Source of the DNA: Prevotella sp.
GTDB lineage: Bacteria; Bacteroidota; Bacteroidia; Bacteroidales; Bacteroidaceae
Assembly: GCA_016284635.1 (NCBI GenBank)
Contig: JAEEPF010000007.1
Span: 1 to 46,417, forward strand
Direction: 5' to 3'
DNA: 46,417 nucleotides
In this document: positions 19,667-28,584 of the stretch, one piece after another
Numbering within the stretch: the stretch's first letter is position 1
Layout: each line of letters begins with the position of its first letter
The notes under the pieces: model-generated
Told to the model about the DNA's origin: nothing
The model's input: only the letters and a program-made list of their open reading frames with translations
Databases searched by the model: none
Translations under genes and position numbers: made by a program

Positions 19667-19694
19667 AGAGTATAAAATTTGCTACCGCTCGGTG

Positions 19695-19737
19695 GTAATC
19701 ATAAAGTTCAAAGTTCAAAGCTCAAAGTTCAAAGTTG
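19695..19737 (+). repeat. GTAATCATAAAG-(AAAGTTC)n array upstream of rsmE
   Basis: GTAATCATAAAGTTCAAAGTTCAAAGCTCAAAGTTCAAAGTTG. Confidence 0.9.
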
Positions 19738-20496
19738 AAAGAGTCCCGTTATTTCTACGTTCCTGATGCATCACAACAGAGAGAGTTGCCTGCCGATGAG
19801 TGCCAGCATGCCATCCGCGTGCTGAGGCTGAAGGTGGGCGACGAACTGTTCCTGATGGATGGGGTAGGGAACTACTACCGTGCTGAGGTGACGGAAGCCT
19901 CCTCTCATCACTGCTGCTATGAGATCGTGGAGACTTTGCCTCAGGAGCGCCAATGGACAGGCAATGTGCATCTGGCCATTGCTCCGACAAAGATGATGGA
20001 CCGCATGGAGTGGATGACTGAAAAGGTGACAGAGATTGGTATTGATGAACTCACCTTCCTCGACTGTCAGTTCTCTGAGCGTCAGGTGGTCAAGCTGCCC
20101 CGTATTGAGAAGATTGTCATCTCAGCCGTCAAGCAGAGCCACAAGGCCTGGATGCCCATCGTGCATGAGATGACGGCCTTCAAGACCTTCATCACCCAAC
20201 CTCGTGAGGGCCGTAAATACATTGCCCACTGCTATGAGGAAATCCCTCGCACCTATCTCTTTGACGAGTTGCAGAAACCCTCAACTGTCAACTGTCCACT
20301 GTCATCTGTCAACTCTGATGATGTCACCGTATTGATTGGCCCTGAGGGAGACTTCTCCATCGATGAGGTGCGTCAGGCAGTGGCAGCTGGCTATCAGTCC
20401 GTCCATCTTGGCAAGAGCCGCCTCCGTACAGAAACAGCAGGCCTCTCAGCCGTCATGATGATGCAACTGAGTAAAGGTAAAATGGTAAAAAAGTAA
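19735..20496 (+). CDS. rsmE: 16S rRNA (uracil(1498)-N(3))-methyltransferase
   Basis: YFYVPDASQQRELPADECQHAIRVLRLKVGDEL, TVLIGPEGDFS, LGKSRLRTETAGLSAV; TTG start inside a heptanucleotide array. Confidence 0.93.
   Translation: MKESRYFYVPDASQQRELPADECQHAIRVLRLKVGDELFLMDGVGNYYRAEVTEASSHHCCYEIVETLPQERQWTGNVHLAIAPTKMMDRMEWMTEKVTEIGIDELTFLDCQFSERQVVKLPRIEKIVISAVKQSHKAWMPIVHEMTAFKTFITQPREGRKYIAHCYEEIPRTYLFDELQKPSTVNCPLSSVNSDDVTVLIGPEGDFSIDEVRQAVAAGYQSVHLGKSRLRTETAGLSAVMMMQLSKGKMVKK
20284..20314 (+). repeat. ACTGTCA heptads inside rsmE
   Basis: ACTGTCA ACTGTCC ACTGTCA TCTGTCA ACT. Confidence 0.88.
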
Positions 20497-20507
20497 AAAG
20501 GTAAAAA
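20471..20507 (+). repeat. GGTAAAAA array spanning the rsmE stop codon
   Basis: GTAAAGGTAAAATGGTAAAAAAGTAAAAAGGTAAAAA. Confidence 0.8.
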
Positions 20508-20522
20508 TTTGCTACCGCATAA

Positions 20523-20563
20523 GTAATCATAAAGTTCAAAGTTTAAAGTTCAAAGTTCAAAGT
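20523..20563 (+). repeat. GTAATCATAAAG-(AAAGTTC)n array upstream of phenylacetate-CoA ligase gene
   Basis: GTAATCATAAAGTTCAAAGTTTAAAGTTCAAAGTTCAAAGT. Confidence 0.9.
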
Positions 20564-20572
20564 ATAAATAGT

Positions 20573-21913
20573 ATGACTGACGAGAAAATCATGGCTACTA
20601 TCAAGCCTGACGGTGAATGCTGGCAGCCGGAAATCGAGAAAATGCCAAGAGAGCAGCTGGAAGCACTGCAAGTGAAGAAACTCAAGGAGAGCATCAAGGT
20701 TGCTCTTAACTCTCCTTTCTACAAGAAGCGTCTGGGAGATCTTGGCATCACGCCTGACTCCATCAACTCGCTGGCAGACCTCCGCAAGATCCCCTTCACC
20801 ACGAAGCAGGATCTGCGCGACAACTATCCTTATGGCCTCGTAGGCAGAAGTCTGGACGATGCCATCCGTATCCACTCTACCAGTGGTACCACGGGTAATC
20901 CCTGTGTGGTGGTCTATTCAGAGCACGATATCTGCTCTTGGGCCAACATGATTGCCCGCAACCTCTATATGGTGGGCTGCCGCAAGAGCGACATCTTCCA
21001 GAACTCTTCTGGCTACGGTATGTTCACTGGCGGTCTGGGCTTCCAGTATGGTGCAGAGTGGCTGGGTGCTATGACTGTTCCTGCTGCTGCTGGTAACACC
21101 AAGCGCCAGATCAAGTTCATCAAGGACTTTGGTACCACCGTTCTTCATGCCATCCCCTCTTATGCCATCTATCTGGCAGAGGCCATTAGGGAAGAAGGTA
21201 TTGATCCAAAAGATCTGAAACTTCACACACTCTGTATCGGAGCAGAGCCCCATACTGAGGAGCAGCGTCGTCGTATTGAGCGTGTGTTGGACGTCAAGGC
21301 CTACAACTCGTTTGGTATGACAGAGATGAACGGTCCTGGTGTGGCCTTTGAGTGTAAGTATCAGGAAGGCATGCACCTCTGGGAGGACAACTACATCGTG
21401 GAGATTGTCGATCCTGAAACCTTGGAGCCTGTGCCCGATGGTCAGATGGGTGAGATGGTGCTGACCACCCTTGACCGTGATATGATGCCTGTGCTGAGGT
21501 ATCGCACCCGTGACCTCACCCGCATCATCCCTGGTGAGTGTAAGTGTGGACGTACCCATCGCCGTATTGACCGCATCAAGGGCCGTACTGATGATATGTT
21601 CATCATCAAGGGTGTCAACGTCTTCCCGATGCAGGTGGAGAAAGTCCTGGTGCAGTATCCCGGCTTGGGCAGCAACTATCTGATCACACTCGACACCGTT
21701 AATGACAGCGATGTGATGACCGTTGAGGTAGAGCTTGAAGGACTGGAGTCGGATATCTTCCCCGATATTCAGAATATGACGAAGGACATCCAGGCAGCCC
21801 TGAAGAGTGAGATCCTGCTGAAGCCTCAGGTGAAGCTGGTGAAGAAGGGCTCTCTGCCCATGAGCGAGGGCAAGGCTGTCCGTGTGAAGGACTTAAGAGA
21901 AGGTAGAGGATGA
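20573..21913 (+). CDS. phenylacetate-CoA ligase family protein
   Basis: STSGTTGNPCVV, FGMTEMNGPGVAFEC, RTRDLTRIIPG..CGRTHRRIDRIKGRTDDMFIIKGVN. Confidence 0.92.
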   Translation: MTDEKIMATIKPDGECWQPEIEKMPREQLEALQVKKLKESIKVALNSPFYKKRLGDLGITPDSINSLADLRKIPFTTKQDLRDNYPYGLVGRSLDDAIRIHSTSGTTGNPCVVVYSEHDICSWANMIARNLYMVGCRKSDIFQNSSGYGMFTGGLGFQYGAEWLGAMTVPAAAGNTKRQIKFIKDFGTTVLHAIPSYAIYLAEAIREEGIDPKDLKLHTLCIGAEPHTEEQRRRIERVLDVKAYNSFGMTEMNGPGVAFECKYQEGMHLWEDNYIVEIVDPETLEPVPDGQMGEMVLTTLDRDMMPVLRYRTRDLTRIIPGECKCGRTHRRIDRIKGRTDDMFIIKGVNVFPMQVEKVLVQYPGLGSNYLITLDTVNDSDVMTVEVELEGLESDIFPDIQNMTKDIQAALKSEILLKPQVKLVKKGSLPMSEGKAVRVKDLREGRG

Positions 21914-22503
21914 AAACCAGGCTGTTTGCTTTAGGCTTATGGCTGATGGCATTCACCAGTCAGGCGTCTGCACACCAACAGACTCCTGACTCCTGTCTCC
22001 AGTCTTCTGACTCCAGTCTCCAGACTCCTGACTCCTGTCTCCTGACTCCTGACTCCTGTCTCCTGACTCCTTCCCTCTCGGATGTCTTCAAGCAGATGCC
22101 TGACTCCCTGATGCCCTATCTGTCTGCCAACAACCGCCTGGACTTCATCGACTTCATGGACTCCAACATGAAGGCCGAGGTGTCTAATCAGACGGGTGGC
22201 ACCAGTGAGATGACAGCCCTGACAGACGACAGCCTCTCCATCCGTATGAGCGATGCCCTGCGGGTGGATATGCTGCTGTTCGATCTTGATGAGCCTGTTG
22301 ACACCATCCGGCAAGTGATTGTTTTTGTTGAGACCTTCCTGTCAGACTCCATCTATGGTGAGAGTGTCTGCAAGACATTCTCCCTTGACTGGCAGCCTGT
22401 CACGAGGGATATTCCATTTAATGAAGCGCAGCGGAAGCGTCTGGAGCCTCTAAACCTGCAAAATATCCTTAAATGGAGTGAGGATAAATTAAACAATCGT
22501 TAA
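21910..22503 (+). CDS. DUF3256-type secreted protein carrying a heptanucleotide-encoded insert after the signal peptide
   Basis: signal peptide then DSCLQSSDSSLQTPDSCLLTPDSCLLTP, then FKQMPDSLMPYLSANNRLDFIDFMDSNMKAEV. Confidence 0.7.
   Translation: MKTRLFALGLWLMAFTSQASAHQQTPDSCLQSSDSSLQTPDSCLLTPDSCLLTPSLSDVFKQMPDSLMPYLSANNRLDFIDFMDSNMKAEVSNQTGGTSEMTALTDDSLSIRMSDALRVDMLLFDLDEPVDTIRQVIVFVETFLSDSIYGESVCKTFSLDWQPVTRDIPFNEAQRKRLEPLNLQNILKWSEDKLNNR
21981..22071 (+). repeat. 13 in-phase heptads GWCTYCW (91 bp) inside DUF3256-type gene
   Basis: GACTCCT GACTCCT GTCTCCA GTCTTCT GACTCCA GTCTCCA GACTCCT GACTCCT GTCTCCT GACTCCT GACTCCT GTCTCCT GACTCCT. Confidence 0.95.
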
Positions 22504-22542
22504 ATAATAGTCCTGAATAGTATAAGAAAGAAAAATTATGTC

Positions 22543-22551
22543 TATATTTGC
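22543..22551 (+). promoter_or_regulatory. -7 box (TATATTTGC) of putative sRNA copy 1
   Basis: TAnnTTTGC match; -33 element weak. Confidence 0.55.
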
Positions 22552-22554
22552 ATC

Positions 22555-22706
22555 GTGTTTTTCATGGTATTAGATTATTAAGGTTAATTGGGAATACTAT
22601 TTATCGCGAGATAGGTTTTATTCGAACTCCAATAACAGTACAAATCATTTTATTTGTAATGTTTTTGGTTAAAAAAAAGGGAACCTGAGAAGGTTCTCTT
22701 TTTCTT
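22555..22706 (+). ncRNA. putative sRNA (copy 1 of a paralogous pair)
   Basis: TATATTTGC box at 22543, conserved block GTGTTTTTCATGGTATTAGATTATTAAGGTTAA, hairpin TACAAAT/ATTTGTA, terminator GGGAACCT GAGA AGGTTCTC TTTTTCTTT; no ORF. Confidence 0.6.
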
Positions 22707-22708
22707 TA
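22678..22708 (+). terminator. rho-independent terminator of putative sRNA copy 1
   Basis: GGGAACCTGAGAAGGTTCTC followed by TTTTTCTTT. Confidence 0.75.
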
Positions 22709-22760
22709 TTCCCCTCCTGAGTAGGAGGGGTGCCCGAAGGGCGGGGTGGTCTGATCCGCC
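22709..22760. repeat. partial CCCCTCC/GTCTGA palindromic element copy 4
   Basis: CCCCTCCTGAGTAGGAGGGGTGCCCGAAGGGCGGGGTGGTCTGATCCGCC. Confidence 0.7.
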
Positions 22761-22772
22761 TCTATTTCCGCC

Positions 22773-24254
22773 TCAATAGCTTCTGGCTATGATCACACGG
22801 GCCTTGGAAGGCTTTCCGCTCACCATATCCACCCCTTGTGTCTGCTCCACGCCAAATGGCACGCAACGTATAGTGGCCTGAGTCTCTTCCTTGATCTGTG
22901 CCTCTGTCTCAGCTGTGCCGTCCCAGTGGCAGAGGAAGAATCCGCCGTCCTTCACACGTTCCTTGAACTCCTCATAGTTGTCGCACTCAAAGATATGTGC
23001 ATCGCGGAAGGTCTTGGCCTTCACAAAGATGTTCTTCTGGATGTTCTCCAACAGTTCCTCCACATACTGGGCAATGCCCTCGATGCTGCGGGTCTCCTTC
23101 TCCAGGGTATCACGGCGCATCACCTCGATGGTGCCATTCTCCAGGTCACGGGCTCCAAGCACCAGACGCACAGGCACACCCTTCAGCTCATAGTCTGCAA
23201 ACTTAAAGCCAGGACGCTTGTTGTCTGCATCGTCAAACTTCACGGTGATACCCTTTGAGCGCAGTTCCTCGATGATGGGCTGCACCTCCTTGTTCACCTG
23301 CTCCATCTGCTCGGGCTTGGTGGCGATGGGGATGATGACCACCTGGATGGGAGCCAGGCGCGGAGGCAATACCAGGCCGTTGTCATCAGAGTGCGTCATG
23401 ATGAGGGCACCGATCAGACGGGTACTGACACCCCATGAGGTAGCCCACACGTACTCAGGCTTGTTATCCTTATTCAGATACTGTACCTCAAAGGCCTTGG
23501 CGAAGTTCTGGCCCAGGAAGTGGGAGGTACCACTCTGCAGGGCCTTGCCGTCCTGCATCATAGCCTCGATGGTATAGGTGTCAAGTGCTCCGGCAAAACG
23601 CTCTGTCTCACTCTTCACACCCTGCACTACAGGCACGGCCATCCACTCCTCAGCAAACTTGGCATACACCTTCAGCATCTTCTGTGCTTCCTCCTCAGCC
23701 TCCTCACGGGTGGCATGGGCTGTATGACCCTCCTGCCACAGGAACTCTGAGGTGCGGAGGAAAGGACGTGTGCGCATCTCCCAGCGCATCACATTACACC
23801 ACTGGTTGCACATCAGGGGCAGGTCGCGCCAGGAGTGGATCCAGTTCTTATAGGTGTTCCAGATGATGGTCTCTGAGGTAGGACGTACGATCAGTTCCTC
23901 TTCCAGCTTGGCTGCGGGATCCACCTCCACACCGCTCTTGTCTTCCTTGGCACGCAGGCGATAGTGGGTCACCACGGCACACTCCTTGGCGAAACCCTCC
24001 ACATGCTCTGCCTCACGGCTGAGGAACGACTTGGGGATCAACAGGGGGAAATAGGCGTTCTGGGCACCCGTCTCCTTGAACATCTTATCCAGTTGCTGCT
24101 GCATCTTCTCCCAGATGGCATAGCCGTAGGGCTTGATGACCATACATCCGCGCACGGCACTCTGCTCAGCCAGGTCTGCCTTCACTACCAGGTCGTTGAA
24201 CCACTGGCTGTAGTTATCGGCTCTTTTCGTTAAATCTTTTAATTCTTTTGCCAT
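22773..24254 (-). CDS. proS: prolyl-tRNA synthetase
   Basis: 493 aa; [61 protein letters not shown]. Confidence 0.95.
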   Translation of the reverse strand: MAKELKDLTKRADNYSQWFNDLVVKADLAEQSAVRGCMVIKPYGYAIWEKMQQQLDKMFKETGAQNAYFPLLIPKSFLSREAEHVEGFAKECAVVTHYRLRAKEDKSGVEVDPAAKLEEELIVRPTSETIIWNTYKNWIHSWRDLPLMCNQWCNVMRWEMRTRPFLRTSEFLWQEGHTAHATREEAEEEAQKMLKVYAKFAEEWMAVPVVQGVKSETERFAGALDTYTIEAMMQDGKALQSGTSHFLGQNFAKAFEVQYLNKDNKPEYVWATSWGVSTRLIGALIMTHSDDNGLVLPPRLAPIQVVIIPIATKPEQMEQVNKEVQPIIEELRSKGITVKFDDADNKRPGFKFADYELKGVPVRLVLGARDLENGTIEVMRRDTLEKETRSIEGIAQYVEELLENIQKNIFVKAKTFRDAHIFECDNYEEFKERVKDGGFFLCHWDGTAETEAQIKEETQATIRCVPFGVEQTQGVDMVSGKPSKARVIIARSY

Positions 24255-24425
24255 TATTTTCTACTTTAAATTGAATTTTGCGTGCAAAATTACTAAAAAA
24301 TGTCCACATAGTACACGAAGTACACTAAAATATTGCTAAAATTTGTGTCCTTTGTGTCCTTTGTGAATAAAATATGCTATCTTTGCAGCAGAAATCAACG
24401 TTTAACAACTAAATTTAGGAAAAGT

Positions 24426-25127
24426 ATGAAAAGTTTAAAGTCAATTGCCGTTGCACTGTGCGCAGCGCTGGTGCTGGCAGGATGTAACATGAGTAACACC
24501 GGTAAGGGTGCATTGATTGGTGCCGGTGGTGGTGCTGGTCTGGGAGCCATTGTTGGTGCCATCGCAGGTAACACAGCCGTTGGTGCTGTCATCGGTGGTG
24601 CAGTAGGTGCTGGTGCTGGTGCCCTCATCGGTAAGAAGATGGACAAGGCCAAGAAGGAGGCCGAGGCTGTGCAGAACGCTCAGGTGGAGGCTGTGACAGA
24701 CGCCAATGGTCTGGAGGCTGTGAAGGTGACCTTCGACTCTGGTATCCTCTTCGCTACTGGTAAGGCAGATTTGAGCACCACTGCTAAAACCTCACTCTTC
24801 CAGTTTGCCAATGTGCTGAAGAGCAATGCCGACTGTGATGTGGCCGTACAGGGATATACCGACAATGCCGGTTGGAAGAACAGCACGGCAGAGCAGAGCC
24901 AGCAGAAGAACCTGGAGCTCTCTCAGCAGCGTGCCCAGAGCGTGACCAACTACCTGCTCTCTCAGGGTGTCAGCCCCACACAGATCCGCAGCACCATGGG
25001 CTTCGGTGAGTCTAACCCTGTGGCCGACAACTCTACCGCAGCTGGTAAGGCCCAGAACCGCCGTGTGGAGGTTTACATGTACGCCTCTCAGAAGATGATC
25101 CAGGAGGCTCAGCAGCAGGCACAGTAA
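24426..25127 (+). CDS. OmpA-family lipoprotein with glycine-zipper region
   Basis: LVLAGCNMSNTGKGALIGAGGGAGLGAIVGAIAG, C-terminal OmpA motif VQGYTDNAGW...LSQQRAQSVTNYLLSQGV...GESNPVADNSTAAGKAQNRRVEVYM. Confidence 0.88.
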   Translation: MKSLKSIAVALCAALVLAGCNMSNTGKGALIGAGGGAGLGAIVGAIAGNTAVGAVIGGAVGAGAGALIGKKMDKAKKEAEAVQNAQVEAVTDANGLEAVKVTFDSGILFATGKADLSTTAKTSLFQFANVLKSNADCDVAVQGYTDNAGWKNSTAEQSQQKNLELSQQRAQSVTNYLLSQGVSPTQIRSTMGFGESNPVADNSTAAGKAQNRRVEVYMYASQKMIQEAQQQAQ

Positions 25128-25165
25128 AAGGTAAAAAGGTAAAAAAGTAGAAAGGTGAAAAAGTG
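25125..25165 (+). repeat. GGTAAAAA array between OmpA-like gene and mtgA
   Basis: TAAAAGGTAAAAAGGTAAAAAAGTAGAAAGGTGAAAAAGTG. Confidence 0.85.
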
Positions 25166-25858
25166 AATCCTTTCAAGCTTATTAAGAAAATTCTGAAATG
25201 GATAGTGGTGGCATTCTTTGCTTCCACTATTCTTTCTGTTGTGATGTACCGCTTCCTGCCAGTATGGGTGACACCGTTGATGGTCATCCGCTGCTATGAG
25301 CAACTGAAGGAAGACAAGGATCTGAAACTCTCCCACGACTGGGTGTCTCTCAGTGAGATTTCTCCCTCCTTGCCTGTAGCCGTTATAGCCAGCGAGGATG
25401 GCAAGTTCATTGAGCATCATGGCTTCGACTACAAGGCCATAGAGCATGCTGCCAAGCGCAACCGTGAGCATCCAGAGAAGCGCAAACTGGGAGCCTCAAC
25501 CATCTCTCAGCAGACGGCCAAGAATGTCTTCCTCTGGCCAGGCCGCAGCTGGGTGCGCAAGGGTTTTGAGGTCTATTTTACCTCCCTCATCGAACTCCTC
25601 TGGTCCAAGCAGCGCATTATGGAGGTCTATCTCAACTCCATCGAGATGGGCGATGGCATCTATGGGGCCCAGGCCGTTGCAGAGGAGCACTTCCATAAGG
25701 ATGCCAAAGACCTCACTCGTAGCGAGTGTGCCCTCATTGCTGCCACGTTGCCCAATCCCCGTAAGTTCTCCAGCAAGTCTCCATCCTCCTACATGCTTAA
25801 GCGCCAGTCCCGCATCCTGAAGGAGATGAAATACGTTGGAGAGTTCCCCATGAAATAA
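25163..25858 (+). CDS. mtgA: monofunctional biosynthetic peptidoglycan transglycosylase
   Basis: ASEDGKFIEHHGFDYKAIEHAAKRN, GASTISQQTAKNVFLWPGRSWVRKGFEVYFT; GTG start inside a repeat array. Confidence 0.92.
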   Translation: MNPFKLIKKILKWIVVAFFASTILSVVMYRFLPVWVTPLMVIRCYEQLKEDKDLKLSHDWVSLSEISPSLPVAVIASEDGKFIEHHGFDYKAIEHAAKRNREHPEKRKLGASTISQQTAKNVFLWPGRSWVRKGFEVYFTSLIELLWSKQRIMEVYLNSIEMGDGIYGAQAVAEEHFHKDAKDLTRSECALIAATLPNPRKFSSKSPSSYMLKRQSRILKEMKYVGEFPMK

Positions 25859-25940
25859 TTGATTATTTGTTGAAAAGACGTTAAGACGTTTAAGACGCAT
25901 TTATCATTAAGAAATGAATTGGACTGTTTTGTAAAATCTT

Positions 25941-26158
25941 ACAGTTCTGACAGTTGACAGTTTTATTTTTGCACCATAGTGGTGGAGGGTGAGAGTAAGA
26001 AGTATTTAGAATTTTGATAAATTTAATTAAATTATATAATAATTAATATTATAAATAAGTATAACAATACTTATAGAAATATACTCATATATCATCCTCA
26101 ATGCTGAATTTTGCTGGTATGAGGGCGTTGATTTAAAACTGTCAACTGTCAGAACTGT
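25941..26158. repeat. perfect inverted repeat (24-25 bp arms) of ACTGTCA-family units flanking an AT-rich core
   Basis: ACAGTTCTGACAGTTGACAGTTTT / AAAACTGTCAACTGTCAGAACTGT. Confidence 0.92.
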
Positions 26159-26414
26159 CAGAATTATATTGATGGGGAGGTGAAAATATTTTACAATAGG
26201 ATTTGACAGCAAGAAAACTTGGAGTTTAAACGGACTAAAGTGGGACTTTAAATACTGGAAAGTCTGAGTTTGAAGTAAGGAAAGTCCCAGTTTCCTTAGT
26301 CCTCAATTAATGTCTTGTAGTAGTCTGATAATCAAGTAGATACAAGGCGGAGGATAGAATAATGTTTCTTTTGAAATGTATTGACAAATTGGAAGGGTTT
26401 AAAGAGCCTAATAT

Positions 26415-26448
26415 ATAAAAAAGAGCACGGGATTTGATTCCCATGCTC
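26415..26448 (-). terminator. rho-independent terminator of pheS
   Basis: minus strand GAGCATGGGA ATCAAA TCCCGTGCTC TTTTTTATA. Confidence 0.75.
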
Positions 26449-26479
26449 CTATTTTTATATCAGAAAAGTCGCTGATTTG

Positions 26480-27541
26480 TTATCCGGCGGCCTCAAATTC
26501 CTCAAGGAAGCGGGTATCGTTCTCAGAGAACATGCGGAGGTCTGAGACGCGGTACTTCAGGTTGGTGATACGCTCTACACCCATGCCGAAGGCATAGCCG
26601 CTGTACTCCTTGGAGTCGATGCCACAGAGCTCCAGCACGTTGGGATCAACCATACCACAGCCGAGTATCTCCACCCAGCCAGTGTGCTTGCAGAATCCGC
26701 AACCCTCACCGCCACAGATGAAGCAGGAGATGTCCATCTCTGCACTGGGCTCCGTGAAGGGGAAGTAGGAGGGACGCAGGCGGATCTTGGTGTCAGGACC
26801 AAACATCTCGCGGGCAAACGACAGCAGCACCTGCTTGAGGTCTGTGAAGGAGACGTTCTTGTCGATATACAGGCCTTCTACCTGATGGAAGAAGCAATGG
26901 GCACGGGCTGTGATGGCCTCATTACGATAGACGCGGCCTGGACAGATAACGCGGATGGGGGACGACAGCTTGCCATTCTCATCGTGCATCTGTTCCATGA
27001 TGCGGGCCTGGACGCTGGAGGTGTGTGAGCGCAGCAGGATGTTCTTGGTCACATCGTTGGGATGCTGGGAGACGAAGAAAGTGTCCTGCATATCGCGGGC
27101 AGGATGATCTGCTGCAAAGTTCATCTTGGTGAATACGTGCAGATCGTCTTCCACCTCAGGACCGTCAGCCAGGACGAAGCCCATGCGGGAGAAAATGTCG
27201 ATGATCTCATTGGTGACGATGGTCAGGGGATGACGTGTGCCCAGCTTGATGGGGTAGGGAGTGCGCGTCAGGTCGATGACCTCATCGGATGACTCCTGCG
27301 ACTGGCAGTCCTCACGCAGCTGGTTGATGCGCTCTGTGGCCAGTGTCTTCAGCTCGTTGATCTTCATGCCGACGGTCTTCTTCTGGTCGGCAGCCACCTC
27401 ACGGAAGTCATTCATCAGGGCCGTGATCTCACCCTTCTTGCTGAGGTATTTCAGTCGCAATTGCTCTACCTCATCAGCGTTTTTCGCACTCAGTTCCTGC
27501 ACCTCTTTGAGCAGGTCGTCTATCTTGTCAATGATACTCAT
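26480..27541 (-). CDS. pheS: phenylalanyl-tRNA synthetase alpha subunit
   Basis: MSIIDKIDDLLKEVQEL, GTRHPLTIVTNEIIDIFSRMGF, FTEPSAEMDISC, GMGVERITNLKY. Confidence 0.94.
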   Translation of the reverse strand: MSIIDKIDDLLKEVQELSAKNADEVEQLRLKYLSKKGEITALMNDFREVAADQKKTVGMKINELKTLATERINQLREDCQSQESSDEVIDLTRTPYPIKLGTRHPLTIVTNEIIDIFSRMGFVLADGPEVEDDLHVFTKMNFAADHPARDMQDTFFVSQHPNDVTKNILLRSHTSSVQARIMEQMHDENGKLSSPIRVICPGRVYRNEAITARAHCFFHQVEGLYIDKNVSFTDLKQVLLSFAREMFGPDTKIRLRPSYFPFTEPSAEMDISCFICGGEGCGFCKHTGWVEILGCGMVDPNVLELCGIDSKEYSGYAFGMGVERITNLKYRVSDLRMFSENDTRFLEEFEAAG

Positions 27542-27737
27542 AATTACGATTTTATTAAATTTGCGTGCAAAGGTACAACAAAAAGTGAAAAGTGAAGAGC
27601 GAAAAGTGAAAAATTTGTTGCCGCGCGATAAAAAATAGGTGTAATGATGTGCATATTTATAAAATTTGTAGTAATTTTGCCGAAAAATTTGAGAGAACCG
27701 GTTTAGATGTGAAATGTGAGAAGTGAAAAGTGAAAAG

Positions 27738-28580
27738 ATGAGAAAGTATCTTTGGCCGATGCTGTTGTGCCTGCTGCTGACGTTCTCCTGCACGGGGAAG
27801 AAGGCAGGTGCGGAAATGGAGGTTCCTGAAGACTCTGTGGCAGACTCGTCGGAGGTGGTGATAGAAGACACGCTGGAGCTGCTGATTACCGAGTCTCCCA
27901 TGCCCAGGGCTGCTGATGCGTATTTCGATGACTTTGTCTTCAATTTCACAGCCAACAAGCGGTTGCAATTTGAGCGCATTGTCTTCCCCCTGCGTGTGAC
28001 TGAGGCTGACGGACAGACAAAGATGACGGATAAGTCACAATGGAAGATGGAGCATCTGTTTATGCGTCAAGGCTATTACACCCTGCTCTTTGGCGACGAT
28101 GCCCAGATGGCTCACATGAAGGACACGGCCATCAATGAGGCCATCGTGGAGAAGATCATGCTCAGGAAGAATCAGGTGAAGAACTACTTCTTTCATCGTG
28201 TGCGTGGTGCCTGGATGATGTATGAGGTGCGGACGACACCAGTGGAGGAGAATGCCAATGCCTCGTTCCTCTCATTTTATAAGCGTTTCACCACAGACAG
28301 CGTCTTCCAGGTGCAGAGCATCAATGAGACGGTGCAGTTCGTGGGGCCTGATCCTGATGATGACTTCAACGTGATGGAGGGCGTGATCACCCCAGACACA
28401 TGGGAGGCCTTCGCACCACAGTTGCCAGAAAAGGTGCTGTATAACATCGTCTATGGCAAGCCAGAGGCAGAGGGCAACAAGAAGATCTTCCTGATGCGTG
28501 GTGTGGCCAACGGTCTGGAAGTGGAACTGCGGTTCAAGAAGGTCGGCGGCAAATGGCTGCTGATGAAAATGACAACGTAG
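27738..28580 (+). CDS. DUF4348-type lipoprotein
   Basis: MRKYLWPMLLCLLLTFSCTGKK lipobox; FDDFVFNFTANKRLQFERIVFPLRV; alternative GTG start at 27723 lies in a repeat. Confidence 0.75.
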   Translation: MRKYLWPMLLCLLLTFSCTGKKAGAEMEVPEDSVADSSEVVIEDTLELLITESPMPRAADAYFDDFVFNFTANKRLQFERIVFPLRVTEADGQTKMTDKSQWKMEHLFMRQGYYTLLFGDDAQMAHMKDTAINEAIVEKIMLRKNQVKNYFFHRVRGAWMMYEVRTTPVEENANASFLSFYKRFTTDSVFQVQSINETVQFVGPDPDDDFNVMEGVITPDTWEAFAPQLPEKVLYNIVYGKPEAEGNKKIFLMRGVANGLEVELRFKKVGGKWLLMKMTT

Positions 28581-28584
28581 AAAA

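Noticed and set aside
21981-22071. CRISPR array hypothesis for the heptad arrays
   Set aside because: Units are 7 nt without spacers and no cas genes are in the window.
26480-27979. N-terminal 146-aa extension of the pheS ORF in the track
   Set aside because: Conserved PheS starts at MSIIDKIDD (27541); the extension covers the promoter and AAGTGAA repeats.
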